NCBI RefSeq assembly: GCF_020422885.1
Contig: NZ_CP084622.1
Span: 2,499,001 to 2,563,000, forward strand
From: Mesobacillus sp. S13
GTDB taxonomy: Bacteria; Bacillota; Bacilli; Bacillales; Cytobacillaceae
Direction: 5' to 3'
DNA: 64,000 nucleotides
Part shown: piece after piece, positions 17,229 to 26,557 of the stretch
Layout of the letters: the number at the start of each line of letters is the position of its first letter
How positions within the stretch are numbered: position 1 is the first letter of the stretch
Made by a program: the position numbers and the translations under genes
Notes under the pieces: generated by a model
The model's input: only the letters and a program-made list of their open reading frames with translations
Told to the model about the DNA's origin: nothing
The model's database searches: none

Positions 17229-17382
17229 CTCCTCAATATTGAAACATTTTTTCAAGCTTAATGATTTTCTGGAATAAAGTCAGCGACTTCGTAAGGATAT
17301 CTGACAGGTTTTTTTTGAGTAAAGTAATGTTTAAAGTGTAATCCGGAAAACCTATAATGATTTGTTCAAAGGAGGAATGATG

Positions 17383-18249
17383 ATGGAACAAAATATGCAG
17401 CCCGAAAATAGAGGGTATGTCATAAATGAATATGACGTACTTAAGAAAGTCATTCTTTGTCAGCCACAGTATATGACAATCCGCGAAGTAATAAATGAAA
17501 CCCAGAAACATTTCAAGGATGAAGGCATACATATAGAAGTTGCCTTGGAACAGCATAATGAATTTGTGAACACATTGAAAAATCATGGGGTAGAGGTCAT
17601 CCTGCTTCCATACCACAAAAAATATCCGGAGCAAGTGTTTACGAGGGATATCGGATTCACACTTGGCCAAACCATATTTGTGGCGGATATGGCAAGCGAT
17701 GTACGTAAAGGTGAGGAAGACGTCCTGAAACAATGGCTCGAGGATGACGGAATATCATACTATAATTTAATCGGGGACCATATAGAAGGCGGGGATGTTG
17801 TCATTGATCAAGACACTGTATATGTCGGGCTGAGTAACCGGACCAACCAACAAGCGGCAGACCACCTTCAAGGACTGCTTCCGACCTTTGAAGTGAAATC
17901 CGTCCCATTTAAAGCGGAGTATCTGCACCTTGACTGTGTTTTCAATGTCGTTTCCCCTGAAGTTGCACTAATCTATCGACCTGCACTGACAGACGAGGAT
18001 ATTAAAATGTTCAGCTCGAAATATGAATTGATCGATGTTAGCGAGGAAGAACAATTCACACTTGGAACGAATGTGCTTGGTATCGGGAACAAGAAAATAC
18101 TGAGCTTGCCTGTGAATAATGGCGTTAATGAACAGCTAAGAAGTAAAGGATTTGATGTCATTGAAGTGGATATAACGGAAATCATCAAATCTGGCGGATC
18201 CTTCAGATGCTGCACACTTCCAATTATGCGTGAAAGAAGTGTTCAATAA
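17383..18249 (+). CDS. dimethylarginine dimethylaminohydrolase/arginine deiminase family protein
   Basis: About 288 residues in the guanidino-group-modifying (GME) fold. Seen motifs: FTRDIGF near 87, EGGDV near 133 with the catalytic acid, HLDCVFN near 185 with the catalytic His, and FRCCTLP near the C terminus with the nucleophilic Cys. It probably hydrolyses a guanidino compound such as methylated arginine to citrulline plus an amine. Exact substrate is uncertain. AAAGGAGG precedes three tandem ATG codons (17377, 17380, 17383); spacing favours the last. It lies beside tnrA and amtB, in keeping with nitrogen acquisition. Confidence 0.85.
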   Translation: MEQNMQPENRGYVINEYDVLKKVILCQPQYMTIREVINETQKHFKDEGIHIEVALEQHNEFVNTLKNHGVEVILLPYHKKYPEQVFTRDIGFTLGQTIFVADMASDVRKGEEDVLKQWLEDDGISYYNLIGDHIEGGDVVIDQDTVYVGLSNRTNQQAADHLQGLLPTFEVKSVPFKAEYLHLDCVFNVVSPEVALIYRPALTDEDIKMFSSKYELIDVSEEEQFTLGTNVLGIGNKKILSLPVNNGVNEQLRSKGFDVIEVDITEIIKSGGSFRCCTLPIMRERSVQ

Positions 18250-18285
18250 TATTTATTCAACTTGTTAAAACACTAACACTGAAAG

Positions 18286-18313
18286 AGTGGGAGATAATTT
18301 TCTCTCGCTTTTT
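18286..18313 (+). terminator. terminator after the deiminase-family gene
   Basis: Arms AGTGGGAGA / TCTCTCGCT pair with two G-U wobbles, followed by a five-T run. Confidence 0.7.
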
Positions 18314-18346
18314 CGTGTGTTTTTTAAGGAGATTGCGTGCCACTTA

Positions 18347-18500
18347 TGACAGCTTCGAGGGAAACCAGTCCAAACTAGTCTGAACCCAGGGCAACTTCAG
18401 ACAACTTCTCAGGTAAACAACGAAAAGCTGTCTGAAGTAGAGCGTTTTTTTGACAACTTTTAGAGAAAACAGCACAAACTTGTCTGAAGACAGGCAACCT
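18347..18500. repeat. three degenerate copies of a ~50-bp intergenic repeat
   Basis: Copies start near 18347, 18400 and 18451. Each reads roughly GACAACTT, a purine-rich A stretch, then an ACTTGTCTGAAG-like block. The first copy has diverged most. There is no coding potential. The rest of the 18250-18714 gap holds the preceding terminator and the promoter of the next gene; I see nothing else in it. Confidence 0.65.
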
Positions 18501-18645
18501 TCAAAGAGTTTTACCTGAGAATCGAATCCCGACAGAACCAGAGCAAGTCGGATTAGTCAAATCACAAAAATAGCAGAGTAAACCCCACGAGCAATTGTTT
18601 TCACACAGCTTAATAAATTGTTTACTGTTAAATATCACATTTTGA

Positions 18646-18674
18646 TTGTCCTTTGGGTTAAATTATCTTATAAT
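18646..18674 (+). promoter_or_regulatory. sigma-A-type promoter of the sodium:alanine symporter gene
   Basis: TTGTCC, 17-bp spacer, TATAAT, about 40 bp before the TTG start codon. Confidence 0.7.
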
Positions 18675-18714
18675 TCAAAATAGCAAGAAATTATTTTGAT
18701 AAAGGGGGATTCAT

Positions 18715-20175
18715 TTGGAAGCTTTCATTTCTTGGCTCAATGGGATTCTTTGGAGCAACCCGGTCATTTATATCATTCTTGGAATCGGTTTGCTCTTCTC
18801 GATCCTGACACGATTTTTGCAAGTCAGATTACTTAAAGACATGGTATTACTTATGTTCAAAGGAAGAAGTTCCGATGCGGGTGTTTCATCTTTTCAGGCC
18901 TTATCTATTGCTTTATCCGGCCGTGTAGGAACTGGTAACATTGCAGGTACTGCCACTGCGATCGCAATGGGTGGTCCTGGTGCTGTATTCTGGATGTGGA
19001 CGATTGCGTTCATCGGCGCAGGAAGCGCTTTTGTTGAATCAACCTTGGCGCAGATTTACAAGGTTAAACAAGATGGACTTTATCGAGGCGGTCCAGCTTA
19101 CTACATTGAAAAAGGACTTGGTATCAAGTGGTTCGCTATTGCCTTTGCTGTGGCTGCTTTGCTGGCAATGTCACTTTTGATGCCAGGGATTCAGTCCAAC
19201 TCTATAGCACTTGGTCTTGAGAACGCTTTTGGCGTTAGCAAAACGGTGACAGGATTTGTTGTAATTGCATTATTGGCTTTAATCATTTTCGGTGGTGTTA
19301 AAAGGATTGCGACTGTTGCTCAATATACAGTACCATTCATGGCCGTAGGATACATCCTTGTTGCTCTTATCATCATTGGAATGAATATCTCAGAAGTTCC
19401 TGCGGTGTTCAGTTTAATCTTCAAAAGTGCATTCGGTGCTGACTCAATGTTTGGCGGTATTCTTGGAAGCGCGATTGCTTGGGGTGTAAAACGCGGAATT
19501 TATTCCAATGAAGCAGGACAGGGAACAGGACCTCACGCAGCTGCTGCTGCTGAAGTATCACACCCTGCTAAGCAAGGTCTAGTTCAGGCATTCTCAGTTT
19601 ACATCGATACTTTATTCGTTTGTTCCGCTACAGCATTCATGATCCTCTTCACTGGAATGTTCAACACTGTTGGCGCTGATGGAGCATTCATCGTCGAAAA
19701 CCTTCAGGGAGTGGAAGCCGGTCCTGGTTATACACAGGCTGCAGTTGATGCGGTTCTTCCTGGATTCGGAGCAGAATTCGTTGCTGTCGCACTATTCTTC
19801 TTCGCTTTCACAACCATCATGGCATACTATTATATGGCTGAAACGAATATCGCCTATCTTCTCAGGGGAAGAAATGGCAAAGTTCCAATGCTCATCCTAA
19901 AAGTGGTCATCCTCGGAGCAACTTTCTACGGAGCGGTGAAAGAGGCGTCACTCGCTTGGGCTCTTGGTGACGCTGGACTGGGATTGATGGTATGGCTCAA
20001 CCTGATTGCCATTGTACTTCTTGCAAAACCGGCATTGATTGCTTTGAAGGATTATGAGGAACAGAGAAAGCAAGGTATCGATCCGGTCTTCAATTCCAAA
20101 AAGCTTGGTATCAAGAACGCTGAGTACTGGGAAGAGGAATATTCCTTCAACCATGAGAAAGAAAAAGTATCATAA
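18715..20175 (+). CDS. sodium:alanine (or glutamine) symporter family protein
   Basis: 486 residues, AGCS family, 10-11 membrane helices. Signatures: SGRVGTGNIAGTATAIAMGGPGAVFWMW near 75, ESTLAQIYK near 110, and GVKRGIYSNEAGQGTGPHAAAAA near 260. It imports alanine, glycine or glutamine with sodium. The TTG start has a well-placed AAAGGGGG site and no better alternative. The C-terminal tail is hydrophilic. A paralogue of similar length is at 38684-40117. It is transcribed alone with its own promoter and terminator. Confidence 0.92.
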   Translation: MEAFISWLNGILWSNPVIYIILGIGLLFSILTRFLQVRLLKDMVLLMFKGRSSDAGVSSFQALSIALSGRVGTGNIAGTATAIAMGGPGAVFWMWTIAFIGAGSAFVESTLAQIYKVKQDGLYRGGPAYYIEKGLGIKWFAIAFAVAALLAMSLLMPGIQSNSIALGLENAFGVSKTVTGFVVIALLALIIFGGVKRIATVAQYTVPFMAVGYILVALIIIGMNISEVPAVFSLIFKSAFGADSMFGGILGSAIAWGVKRGIYSNEAGQGTGPHAAAAAEVSHPAKQGLVQAFSVYIDTLFVCSATAFMILFTGMFNTVGADGAFIVENLQGVEAGPGYTQAAVDAVLPGFGAEFVAVALFFFAFTTIMAYYYMAETNIAYLLRGRNGKVPMLILKVVILGATFYGAVKEASLAWALGDAGLGLMVWLNLIAIVLLAKPALIALKDYEEQRKQGIDPVFNSKKLGIKNAEYWEEEYSFNHEKEKVS

Positions 20176-20189
20176 TATTATCATTCTAG

Positions 20190-20222
20190 AAGAGCTGCCT
20201 TCACGATGGCAGTTCTTTTTTG
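20190..20222 (+). terminator. terminator after the symporter
   Basis: AAGAGCTGCC / GGCAGTTCTT hairpin (one G-U pair) with an eight-base loop and a T-rich tail. Confidence 0.85.
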
Positions 20223-20296
20223 TTTGATGAGTTTGATTATATTGTTATGACGGAATGGGAAGAATGATAGCAGCAAGGACGAACCGGGGGAATTTC

Positions 20297-21211
20297 ATGA
20301 AAATGCTATGCATTGACGGTGGGGGAATAAGGGGCATTTTCCCAATTGCCATCCTTCAAAATATAGAAGAAGAGTTTGGGAAGCCTGTTGGCGAACTTTT
20401 TGATGTGATCTCAGGGACAAGTACAGGTGCAATCATCGCGGCTTCAGCTGCCCTGAATACTTCAATGCAAGAGGTGATGGGTAGGTACGAGACCTACGGA
20501 GAGAAGATCTTTTTAAGGAAATCAAAAATCGGCCTCTTCAAAAGTGTCTATAGTGACAGTTATTTACGTCGGCTATTAAAACAGGCCTTCAAGGATATCA
20601 CTCTCGCTCAAATTGAAAAACCTTTATTGATACCAGCTGTTGATATAACCCATGGAAAACCCTATGTCCATCGATCAGACTTTGGACACTCTTCCGAAAA
20701 AGAGTTATCAATAAACTTGTGGGATGCCGTCCTATCGTCCTGTTCAGCACCCATCTACTTCCCGCCAAACAATGTAAACAATCAATATCTTTCGATAGAT
20801 GGGGGATTATGGGCCAATAACCCTTCATTGGTTTGTGTAACTGAAGCCTTGCATCATTTTAAAATTGGTCTCAATGACATTCAGATTATGTCAATTGGGA
20901 CAGGCCAACAGAAGATCGATTTTACAATGGAGGAGGAACGACACTGGGGAATCCGCCAGTGGCTCCCGTTCCAATTTCCTTCATTGAAGGTTACGCCAAA
21001 GTTATTGGATCTGGCAATGGACTTGTCCTCTGAATCCGTTTCTTATCACTGCAGGCTTTTGCTAGGGAATCATTACTTCCGCATTAATTCAGAGTTATCG
21101 GAAGAAGTACCGTTTGACGATTTTACAAGTATGGCAAAATTAAAGGAGCTAGGGCACAAAGTTTTTAATGATAATAAAAAGGATATAGATGCATTTTTAT
21201 CACAAAAATAA
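20297..21211 (+). CDS. patatin-like phospholipase family protein
   Basis: About 304 residues. DGGGIRGIFP near residue 7 forms the oxyanion hole. GTSTG near 41 carries the nucleophilic Ser, and DGGLWANNP near 173 carries the dyad Asp. These indicate an active patatin-type lipid acyl hydrolase. The ATG at 20297 has a GGGGG site; upstream in-frame ATGs lack one. No CD-NTase, ubiquitin-like or other CBASS gene is nearby, so there is no basis to call it a defence effector. It is probably a housekeeping lipase of unknown substrate. Confidence 0.9.
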   Translation: MKMLCIDGGGIRGIFPIAILQNIEEEFGKPVGELFDVISGTSTGAIIAASAALNTSMQEVMGRYETYGEKIFLRKSKIGLFKSVYSDSYLRRLLKQAFKDITLAQIEKPLLIPAVDITHGKPYVHRSDFGHSSEKELSINLWDAVLSSCSAPIYFPPNNVNNQYLSIDGGLWANNPSLVCVTEALHHFKIGLNDIQIMSIGTGQQKIDFTMEEERHWGIRQWLPFQFPSLKVTPKLLDLAMDLSSESVSYHCRLLLGNHYFRINSELSEEVPFDDFTSMAKLKELGHKVFNDNKKDIDAFLSQK

Positions 21212-21317
21212 ATATGCGTTAGACCGGCATTATCAGTCAATTTAACTTAGTCTTAAAAAGAATGTGGTTTAGTTGTAATTGGATAAAAGTTTTTTTAAAC
21301 GACAGGAGGGCATTTCC

Positions 21318-21587
21318 ATGGAAAAACTTGAAGTTGGCGAAGTATTCACAATAAGTGATGAAAATGATGCAGAGCAAGAGGTAGAGGTTATTGGGACAGT
21401 GACTATAGAAGGCACTGACTATGCAGCAGTAAGCTTCGTGGATGATCTGCAAACGGAAACAGATGAAGATATCGATATCTTTTTCTTAAAAGTGGATGAG
21501 GATGGAGATTTAGCAGCCATTGAGTCTGATGAAGAATTCGAAAAAGTTTCTTCTGCGTTTGATGAAATGATGAATGAAGAAGAGTAA
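21318..21587 (+). CDS. DUF1292 family small acidic protein
   Basis: 89 residues, strongly acidic. The pattern EVGEVFTISDENDAEQEVEV, then GTDYAAVSF and FFLKVDEDGDLAAIESDEEF, matches DUF1292 proteins found throughout Firmicutes, for which no function is known to me. AGGAGGG precedes the ATG at 21318; an in-frame TTG at 21279 lacks a ribosome binding site. A terminator follows directly. Confidence 0.85.
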   Translation: MEKLEVGEVFTISDENDAEQEVEVIGTVTIEGTDYAAVSFVDDLQTETDEDIDIFFLKVDEDGDLAAIESDEEFEKVSSAFDEMMNEEE

Positions 21588-21593
21588 TGCACA

Positions 21594-21622
21594 GGAGAAA
21601 GGTTAATCCTTTCTCTTTTTTT
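21594..21622 (+). terminator. terminator after the DUF1292 gene
   Basis: GAGAAAGG / CCTTTCTC hairpin with a five-base loop and a seven-T tail. Confidence 0.9.
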
Positions 21623-21723
21623 GGTATTATTGATTATAGGCAAGCAGGTTTACGTAAAAATGTTGTAAATAGAAGGAAATCAAACGAGTTTGTCGAATTG
21701 TTTTTTGGAAGGAGTTGATTCCA

Positions 21724-21993
21724 TTGGATAGCGTCATCCTTGTCACCTTTAAAATTAAAGGAATTCCCATACCTATCAAAATAGCATCTACTAACGAACC
21801 CACCAGGGAGCAAATACTGAAGAAAATTACTGACTTGGCGAATGGATATGACTTATCTGGCGAAATCCAATTCAAGAAGCTCCTTAAAGAAAACGGCCAT
21901 AAAATGTTTATCTACGAAATCGGCGATAAAAAATGCATGGTGCTCGTAGAAAAGCTCGAGAAGATTAAAGAGTTTGAAGAGATTGATTCTTAG
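21724..21993 (+). CDS. hypothetical protein
   Basis: 89 residues starting at TTG 21724, nine bases after a GGAAGGAG site; the in-frame TTG at 21715 is too close to that site. The protein begins MDSVILVTFKIKGIPIPIKI, continues with a helix rich in Lys/Glu (REQILKKITDLANG), then KMFIYEIGDKKCMVLVEKLEK. The alternating hydrophobic strands suggest a small alpha/beta fold. No family is recognised. It stands alone between two terminators. Confidence 0.7.
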   Translation: MDSVILVTFKIKGIPIPIKIASTNEPTREQILKKITDLANGYDLSGEIQFKKLLKENGHKMFIYEIGDKKCMVLVEKLEKIKEFEEIDS

Positions 21994-22031
21994 TCCAGAT
22001 CCTCTTTGTATTTATAATTTCTTATTTAAAA

Positions 22032-22056
22032 AACCCAGAGGCATAAGCCCTGGGTT
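22032..22056. terminator. terminator-like hairpin
   Basis: AACCCAG and CTGGGTT enclose an inner GGC/GCC pair and an ATAA loop, with flanking A and T runs. It can serve the plus-strand small gene and the converging PhoD-like gene. Confidence 0.8.
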
Positions 22057-22194
22057 ATTTTACGTCAAAGTATGATTTAGGTGCAGCTTTTGATAAGGAT
22101 CATATATTGAAAAAAATTCAAAGTCCCATTGTCGATTGGATTAGGTATCGATTTAATAGGTGCAACAGAAGATGATAACTCTACGGTCAACTAA

Positions 22195-24255
22195 TTATTC
22201 AATACTTTCGCTATAATCCATTGTCATAAGCAAGGTATTTTCCAGGCTGCTTTTTTCGGTCTTCAGGTAACCGATAGAATTTTTTGTTTCGGCAATGTTT
22301 CCATCTTCAAAAGAATTATAATTTATATTTTCTTCCCACAAAAGTTGTTCGTCCTGTTTTTCATCATTTTTACCAAGAGCAAGAACCAACGATTCGCCAC
22401 AGCTGCGGTAAAGGGACTGTTCTCGACGTTTGCGGGCGTTGAGCCAAAGAACCGACTTCATTAAGACTCCCCATAATCCGGTAAAGCTCTCATTATGGAT
22501 AGGGCTGCTTGTAAATTGGTAGAATGATTGTTTTTCGCCGGAATGGAACAGGACATCCGATTTAACGGATGAGGAGAAGTGGACATCTCCGGACAGCAAT
22601 ATAGAGTACGATGGGTCCCAGGAAACGACTTGTGATATAAAAGCATGAAAGCCTTTGCCATTATATTTCCAGCCATCAAAATCAAAAGAAGTCTGGACGG
22701 GGAAACCCAAAACTTTGAAGGGATATACGTACTTGTGGAGAAAGGATTCAATTAATCCCATCCCATAAAAGGGAGTGGGAGAAACGATATTCAGCGGCGT
22801 TTTTCTTTTCCAGCCGCTCTGCAATAATTTTTGGCTTATATCTTTCCAGCCTGCTTCGCTGATCAATAGAGGTGTACGTGTTGTTTCTTCAATCACGCTG
22901 CCGAGTTTAACACCCTCCGGTCTCGGGTCGAACTCCCGCTGGGTCCTTGTATCCAGGAAAACGGTTTTTGGAATGGTTGGTGCAATGAAATGCCAGGAAT
23001 GAAAGTCCCATAGATGATTCAAACCATTCATATAGCCATCTGAATCATTGCTGGATGAAATAAAGTTTTTAACTTGCTTTAAAAATTCACTGTCAAAGTT
23101 TTCGGGTTCATTGCCCCAGCCCTGGAATAGCCAGTAGGCAGCAAGTCCGTTACCGATGATATGCTTCCCTAAAGCGGAATCTCTTACAGCAGAAGTCCAC
23201 TTATTGGATATGTTCCAATCATCGGTCAGGTCGTGATCATCAAAGATCATATAGGTTGGCGTGTTTGCCATTAAGCGTCTTGCAGCAGACAGTGAGACAA
23301 CAAAGTCCCTGACATGATCCATCTGCTCCTCGTACCTTGATTCCAGCCTGGATAATTCCTTTTTTCTCTTTTTTTCACAATCCATTTTGAGGTGGAGTTT
23401 ATCCCTTTCTTTTATCTGTTGAAAAGAAAGGAGAAGCTCCTTCTCATGGATATAATCCCAGACTTCGGGGCTCCAGCTGAACATATACATTGCCGCATAT
23501 TCACCAAAAGAAATCAAATGGTTATCACCTTTCCTTGTTGAAAAATTGGCGAGATGTTCAATCAAGAATTGCCTTCCATTCACCTTGTCCAGCCGGGGAA
23601 TTAAATTTTCTGGGATCAGTTCATTCAATTTATCCCTTTCGCAGTTTCCGACCAAATCCTTTCCAAGTTCAGTCATGATCGGAAGGAGAGGATCTGCAAC
23701 ATCATCAGCATAAATTTGGTCTCCCATTAAAAATAGAGCATTGGGTCTTTCTGTAAGATCCAGGTGATTGTTTTCAACCAGTACATCTGCTGCAAAAAGA
23801 GCGTCATCTCCATGGCCATGGGGCTTTCGGCAAGAGCCATAAAGCAAGTTATCAGGTTCGCTTTCATGGTTGATAGTAAACGAAGGATACTTAAGATTTC
23901 CGTATACGATTGAGCGGGGATTTTCAGGATTCAGCAGGTTATAACTGCCTAGGGTACGGACTTGTCGCCCTTTTTTAAGAATCAAATCATAACCGAGGAG
24001 AGTGCAAGGAGGAAATTGAGAAAGATCAGGGGAAATCTTAAGCAAATAGATATATAGATTATCGCCCGCTTTAAAGGTGTTTGCCTCAGTGTGTGTACGT
24101 AAAGGTATATATTGATACTTTTCGTCACTACTAGACTCGATCTGGAATATTTGAGCATCGATTTCAACCTTAGAGCTTAATGCGATCCAAATATATACGG
24201 AAGAAGGTTCGACCCTCCTAATAATTGGACCGGATAAAATTGCCGGTAATTTCAT
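22195..24255 (-). CDS. PhoD-like metallophosphatase family protein
   Basis: A 686-residue protein. The N-terminal beta domain is followed by a calcineurin-like/PhoD phosphatase domain. Motifs: LLYGSCRKPHG near 130, LFLMGDQIYADDV near 175, MIFDDHDLTDDWN near 335, and LLSGDVHFSS near 555. These supply the metal ligands of a phosphodiesterase or phosphomonoesterase. No signal peptide or Tat motif is seen, unlike secreted PhoD, so a cytoplasmic location is likely. It is longer than classical PhoD. The substrate is unknown. It is transcribed alone. Confidence 0.87.
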   Translation of the reverse strand: MKLPAILSGPIIRRVEPSSVYIWIALSSKVEIDAQIFQIESSSDEKYQYIPLRTHTEANTFKAGDNLYIYLLKISPDLSQFPPCTLLGYDLILKKGRQVRTLGSYNLLNPENPRSIVYGNLKYPSFTINHESEPDNLLYGSCRKPHGHGDDALFAADVLVENNHLDLTERPNALFLMGDQIYADDVADPLLPIMTELGKDLVGNCERDKLNELIPENLIPRLDKVNGRQFLIEHLANFSTRKGDNHLISFGEYAAMYMFSWSPEVWDYIHEKELLLSFQQIKERDKLHLKMDCEKKRKKELSRLESRYEEQMDHVRDFVVSLSAARRLMANTPTYMIFDDHDLTDDWNISNKWTSAVRDSALGKHIIGNGLAAYWLFQGWGNEPENFDSEFLKQVKNFISSSNDSDGYMNGLNHLWDFHSWHFIAPTIPKTVFLDTRTQREFDPRPEGVKLGSVIEETTRTPLLISEAGWKDISQKLLQSGWKRKTPLNIVSPTPFYGMGLIESFLHKYVYPFKVLGFPVQTSFDFDGWKYNGKGFHAFISQVVSWDPSYSILLSGDVHFSSSVKSDVLFHSGEKQSFYQFTSSPIHNESFTGLWGVLMKSVLWLNARKRREQSLYRSCGESLVLALGKNDEKQDEQLLWEENINYNSFEDGNIAETKNSIGYLKTEKSSLENTLLMTMDYSESIE

Positions 24256-24345
24256 TCATTTGTTCACCACCGTAAAGTTCTTTACTGCTAACTTATTCAT
24301 GCAATAACTAAACGGTGTCCTACAGAACCATGGACTATAAAGAAA

Positions 24346-24367
24346 AGGAAGCCAATTGCGGCTTCCT
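24346..24367 (-). terminator. terminator after the GH18 gene
   Basis: AGGAAGCC / GGCTTCCT with a six-base loop; read on the minus strand it is followed by TTTTCTTT. Confidence 0.85.
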
Positions 24368-24371
24368 CGAT

Positions 24372-25520
24372 TTATTTCCTCGTATAGTAACGTGTATTTT
24401 CTTGTTTCTTTAGTTCTCCTGCAATTAAGGCTGTAGCACTATGCTTCCCTTTTGCGTCCAATCCCGCTTCCCAAAGCATCATTCCGCCCAGTTTTTGAGA
24501 GAGAGCAAGATCGGTTTTCTTTATCAATGTGGAATGGCCATTATAATGGTATGTCGTTCCATTCAACACAACCTGATCCTTACTGGCATTATCGGGGTGA
24601 TGATTGATGAGAGCTTCGAATGAAACCTGTTTGACCGAAGGGTTTTCAGGCTGAGCATAGAGAGGCACTCCCAGGGTCAGCTTTTCTCTCGAGTATCCTT
24701 GCTTGTCGAATAGCGCCGTCCAGTAGGCTACTATATTAGCAGAATAAGAGTAAGGTGATAGATTGGCTGCATTATACTCTCCGTCCCATTGGCCGTCATA
24801 TGCCATCAAATTGACATGGTCAAAGTACTTGAACATGGATGGCTCAAATACTACTGAATGGATTTCTGTCCCTGTTACGCTATGGACCTTGGCGTTTACC
24901 GCTATAGACAGTTCTTTCCCTTTAGGCGTCAACTGTTCACTTAACTCTTTAGCAAATTCAGCCAGATAGCGGGCATCTTCTTGTGAGCGCGGGTGCTCGA
25001 AATCGATGTCGACTCCATGAAGCTTTTCTTTCTCTGTAAAACTCACAAGCTCGTGAACTAGTTTATTTCTTGAGGCAGGGCTTGAGATAGCTGCCTTAAA
25101 ATAGTCATAAGATTCTCCGCCATTTATATGATACCAGCCACCGATGGCCAAAATGACCTTGGTATCATATTGTTGCGCATTAGCAACAACTGCCCTTAAA
25201 TTTTTGACGGCATGATCACCATTCATCAGCATGCTGCCATCCTTGTTTGGATGGGCAAACGAAAAAATCACATGTGTCAAGTTGTCGTAATCAATATCGT
25301 CAGGATTCCTGAAATCCTGGACATAGCCTATTAACACCTTGGATTCTTGTTCTTTCAACTTCGGTTCTTTTTTGAAACCAGGAACTTTGATTGAATGTGC
25401 AGCTTGAGCACTGCTTGCTACCGGATTGTTTTTTTGAGAATTTGAATATATTGTTCCAGATATAAAGCCCCCAATGAAGGTGAATATGACAATCAACAGA
25501 GGCAGGAAAGTTTTTTTCAT
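24372..25520 (-). CDS. glycoside hydrolase family 18 protein (chitinase-like)
   Basis: 382 residues with an N-terminal membrane anchor or signal peptide (about residues 5-25). The GH18 barrel starts at VLIGYVQDFRNPDDIDYDNLTHVIFSFA. The catalytic motif GVDIDFEHP (DxDxE type) is near residue 175, MAYD near 240, and the closing MMLWEAGLD near 350. It probably cleaves chitin or peptidoglycan-type beta-1,4 amino-sugar polymers outside the cell. No LysM or chitin-binding module is present. The ATG has a GGGAGGA site. Confidence 0.9.
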   Translation of the reverse strand: MKKTFLPLLIVIFTFIGGFISGTIYSNSQKNNPVASSAQAAHSIKVPGFKKEPKLKEQESKVLIGYVQDFRNPDDIDYDNLTHVIFSFAHPNKDGSMLMNGDHAVKNLRAVVANAQQYDTKVILAIGGWYHINGGESYDYFKAAISSPASRNKLVHELVSFTEKEKLHGVDIDFEHPRSQEDARYLAEFAKELSEQLTPKGKELSIAVNAKVHSVTGTEIHSVVFEPSMFKYFDHVNLMAYDGQWDGEYNAANLSPYSYSANIVAYWTALFDKQGYSREKLTLGVPLYAQPENPSVKQVSFEALINHHPDNASKDQVVLNGTTYHYNGHSTLIKKTDLALSQKLGGMMLWEAGLDAKGKHSATALIAGELKKQENTRYYTRK

Positions 25521-25675
25521 TAAAAGATCCTCCCGAGTTTATTCAACCTCAAAATTGTAACAGAGAAAACACCTCTATAGCTGTGGAAAAATCAGCCTAT
25601 ATATACAAGTGATAGATTAATAAATGAGTATGGAGGGAATATAATAACTATACTTAATGATGGGAGCAGATCGCT

Positions 25676-26467
25676 ATGGACTTAAAAAGAGCAAGGATTG
25701 GGAATATTGAAGTAAGCTATTATGATGAAGGCAAAGGAAAACCGATGATCCTTATACATGGTTTTGCGGGGAGCAAGGAATATTGGGATAAAATCATTCC
25801 ACAATTGGCAACCGAAAACAGGGTCATTGCAATCGATTTGCCTGGACACGGAGAGTCCGGCATGAGCAAGGATCGATATGCAATTGAAGACATGGCAGGA
25901 ACAATCAAGGAATTCCTGGATCATTTAGAGGTTAATAAAGTAACCATGTTCGGCCATTCTCTTGGCGGGTATATCACACTGGCCTTTGCAGAGGCATACC
26001 CTCAATATTTAAACGGGTTTTCTTTGGTGCATTCGACGGCAAATCCAGATTCGGAGGAAGCAAAGGAAGCCAGGGAAACCAATGCAAAGAAAATCCAGGA
26101 AGAAGGAGCAGAGTCATTCATCGATGGACTTTCAAAGAAGCTTTTTTCTCCTGAAAATACAGAAGTGAATGCAAAGGAAATCGACGAGACTGTCAACATC
26201 GGGTTGAAGACGAGTGAGAAGGGACTTGTCAGCGCCTTGCTGGCAATGAAGAACCGCCCCGACCGAAACCATGTGTTGAAGGAGACTAATCTTCCCGTAC
26301 TCCTGATAGCAGGCGAACAGGACCAAATCATCCCCCCAGAAAAAACATTCACTGTATCGACGGAAAAGGTAAAGGAGAAGGTCATCCAAAATGCTGGCCA
26401 TATGAGCATGTATGAACAGCCTGAAGAACTTGTTAAGGTAATGAAGGATTTTCTAGCAGAAATATAA
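25676..26467 (+). CDS. alpha/beta fold hydrolase
   Basis: 263 residues, single-domain alpha/beta hydrolase. HGFAGSKEYWD near 28 forms the oxyanion region. The nucleophile is in GHSLGG near 95, the acid in GEQDQIIP near 220, and the His in NAGHMSMYEQP near 242. The enzyme class (esterase, dienelactone-type or haloperoxidase-like) is not resolvable. It is cytoplasmic and monocistronic, with a terminator eight bases after the stop. Confidence 0.9.
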   Translation: MDLKRARIGNIEVSYYDEGKGKPMILIHGFAGSKEYWDKIIPQLATENRVIAIDLPGHGESGMSKDRYAIEDMAGTIKEFLDHLEVNKVTMFGHSLGGYITLAFAEAYPQYLNGFSLVHSTANPDSEEAKEARETNAKKIQEEGAESFIDGLSKKLFSPENTEVNAKEIDETVNIGLKTSEKGLVSALLAMKNRPDRNHVLKETNLPVLLIAGEQDQIIPPEKTFTVSTEKVKEKVIQNAGHMSMYEQPEELVKVMKDFLAEI

Positions 26468-26474
26468 TGATCCG

Positions 26475-26503
26475 CCTGTCCCACTTAGGACAGGATTTTT
26501 TTT
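26475..26503 (+). terminator. terminator after the alpha/beta hydrolase
   Basis: Perfect CCTGTCC / GGACAGG stem, six-base loop, eight-T run. Confidence 0.92.
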
Positions 26504-26557
26504 AGGCCATTCATAAATGATAGAATGGAATGAAGCTTGTTAAAGGAGTGGACTAAT

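Noticed and set aside
17229..17376. Fur box upstream of the FbpA-like unit
   Set aside because: Only weak partial matches to TGATAATNATTATCA; none good enough to annotate.
20297..21211. Patatin as a CBASS or other defence effector
   Set aside because: No cyclase, sensor or other defence gene is nearby; neighbours are a symporter and DUF1292.
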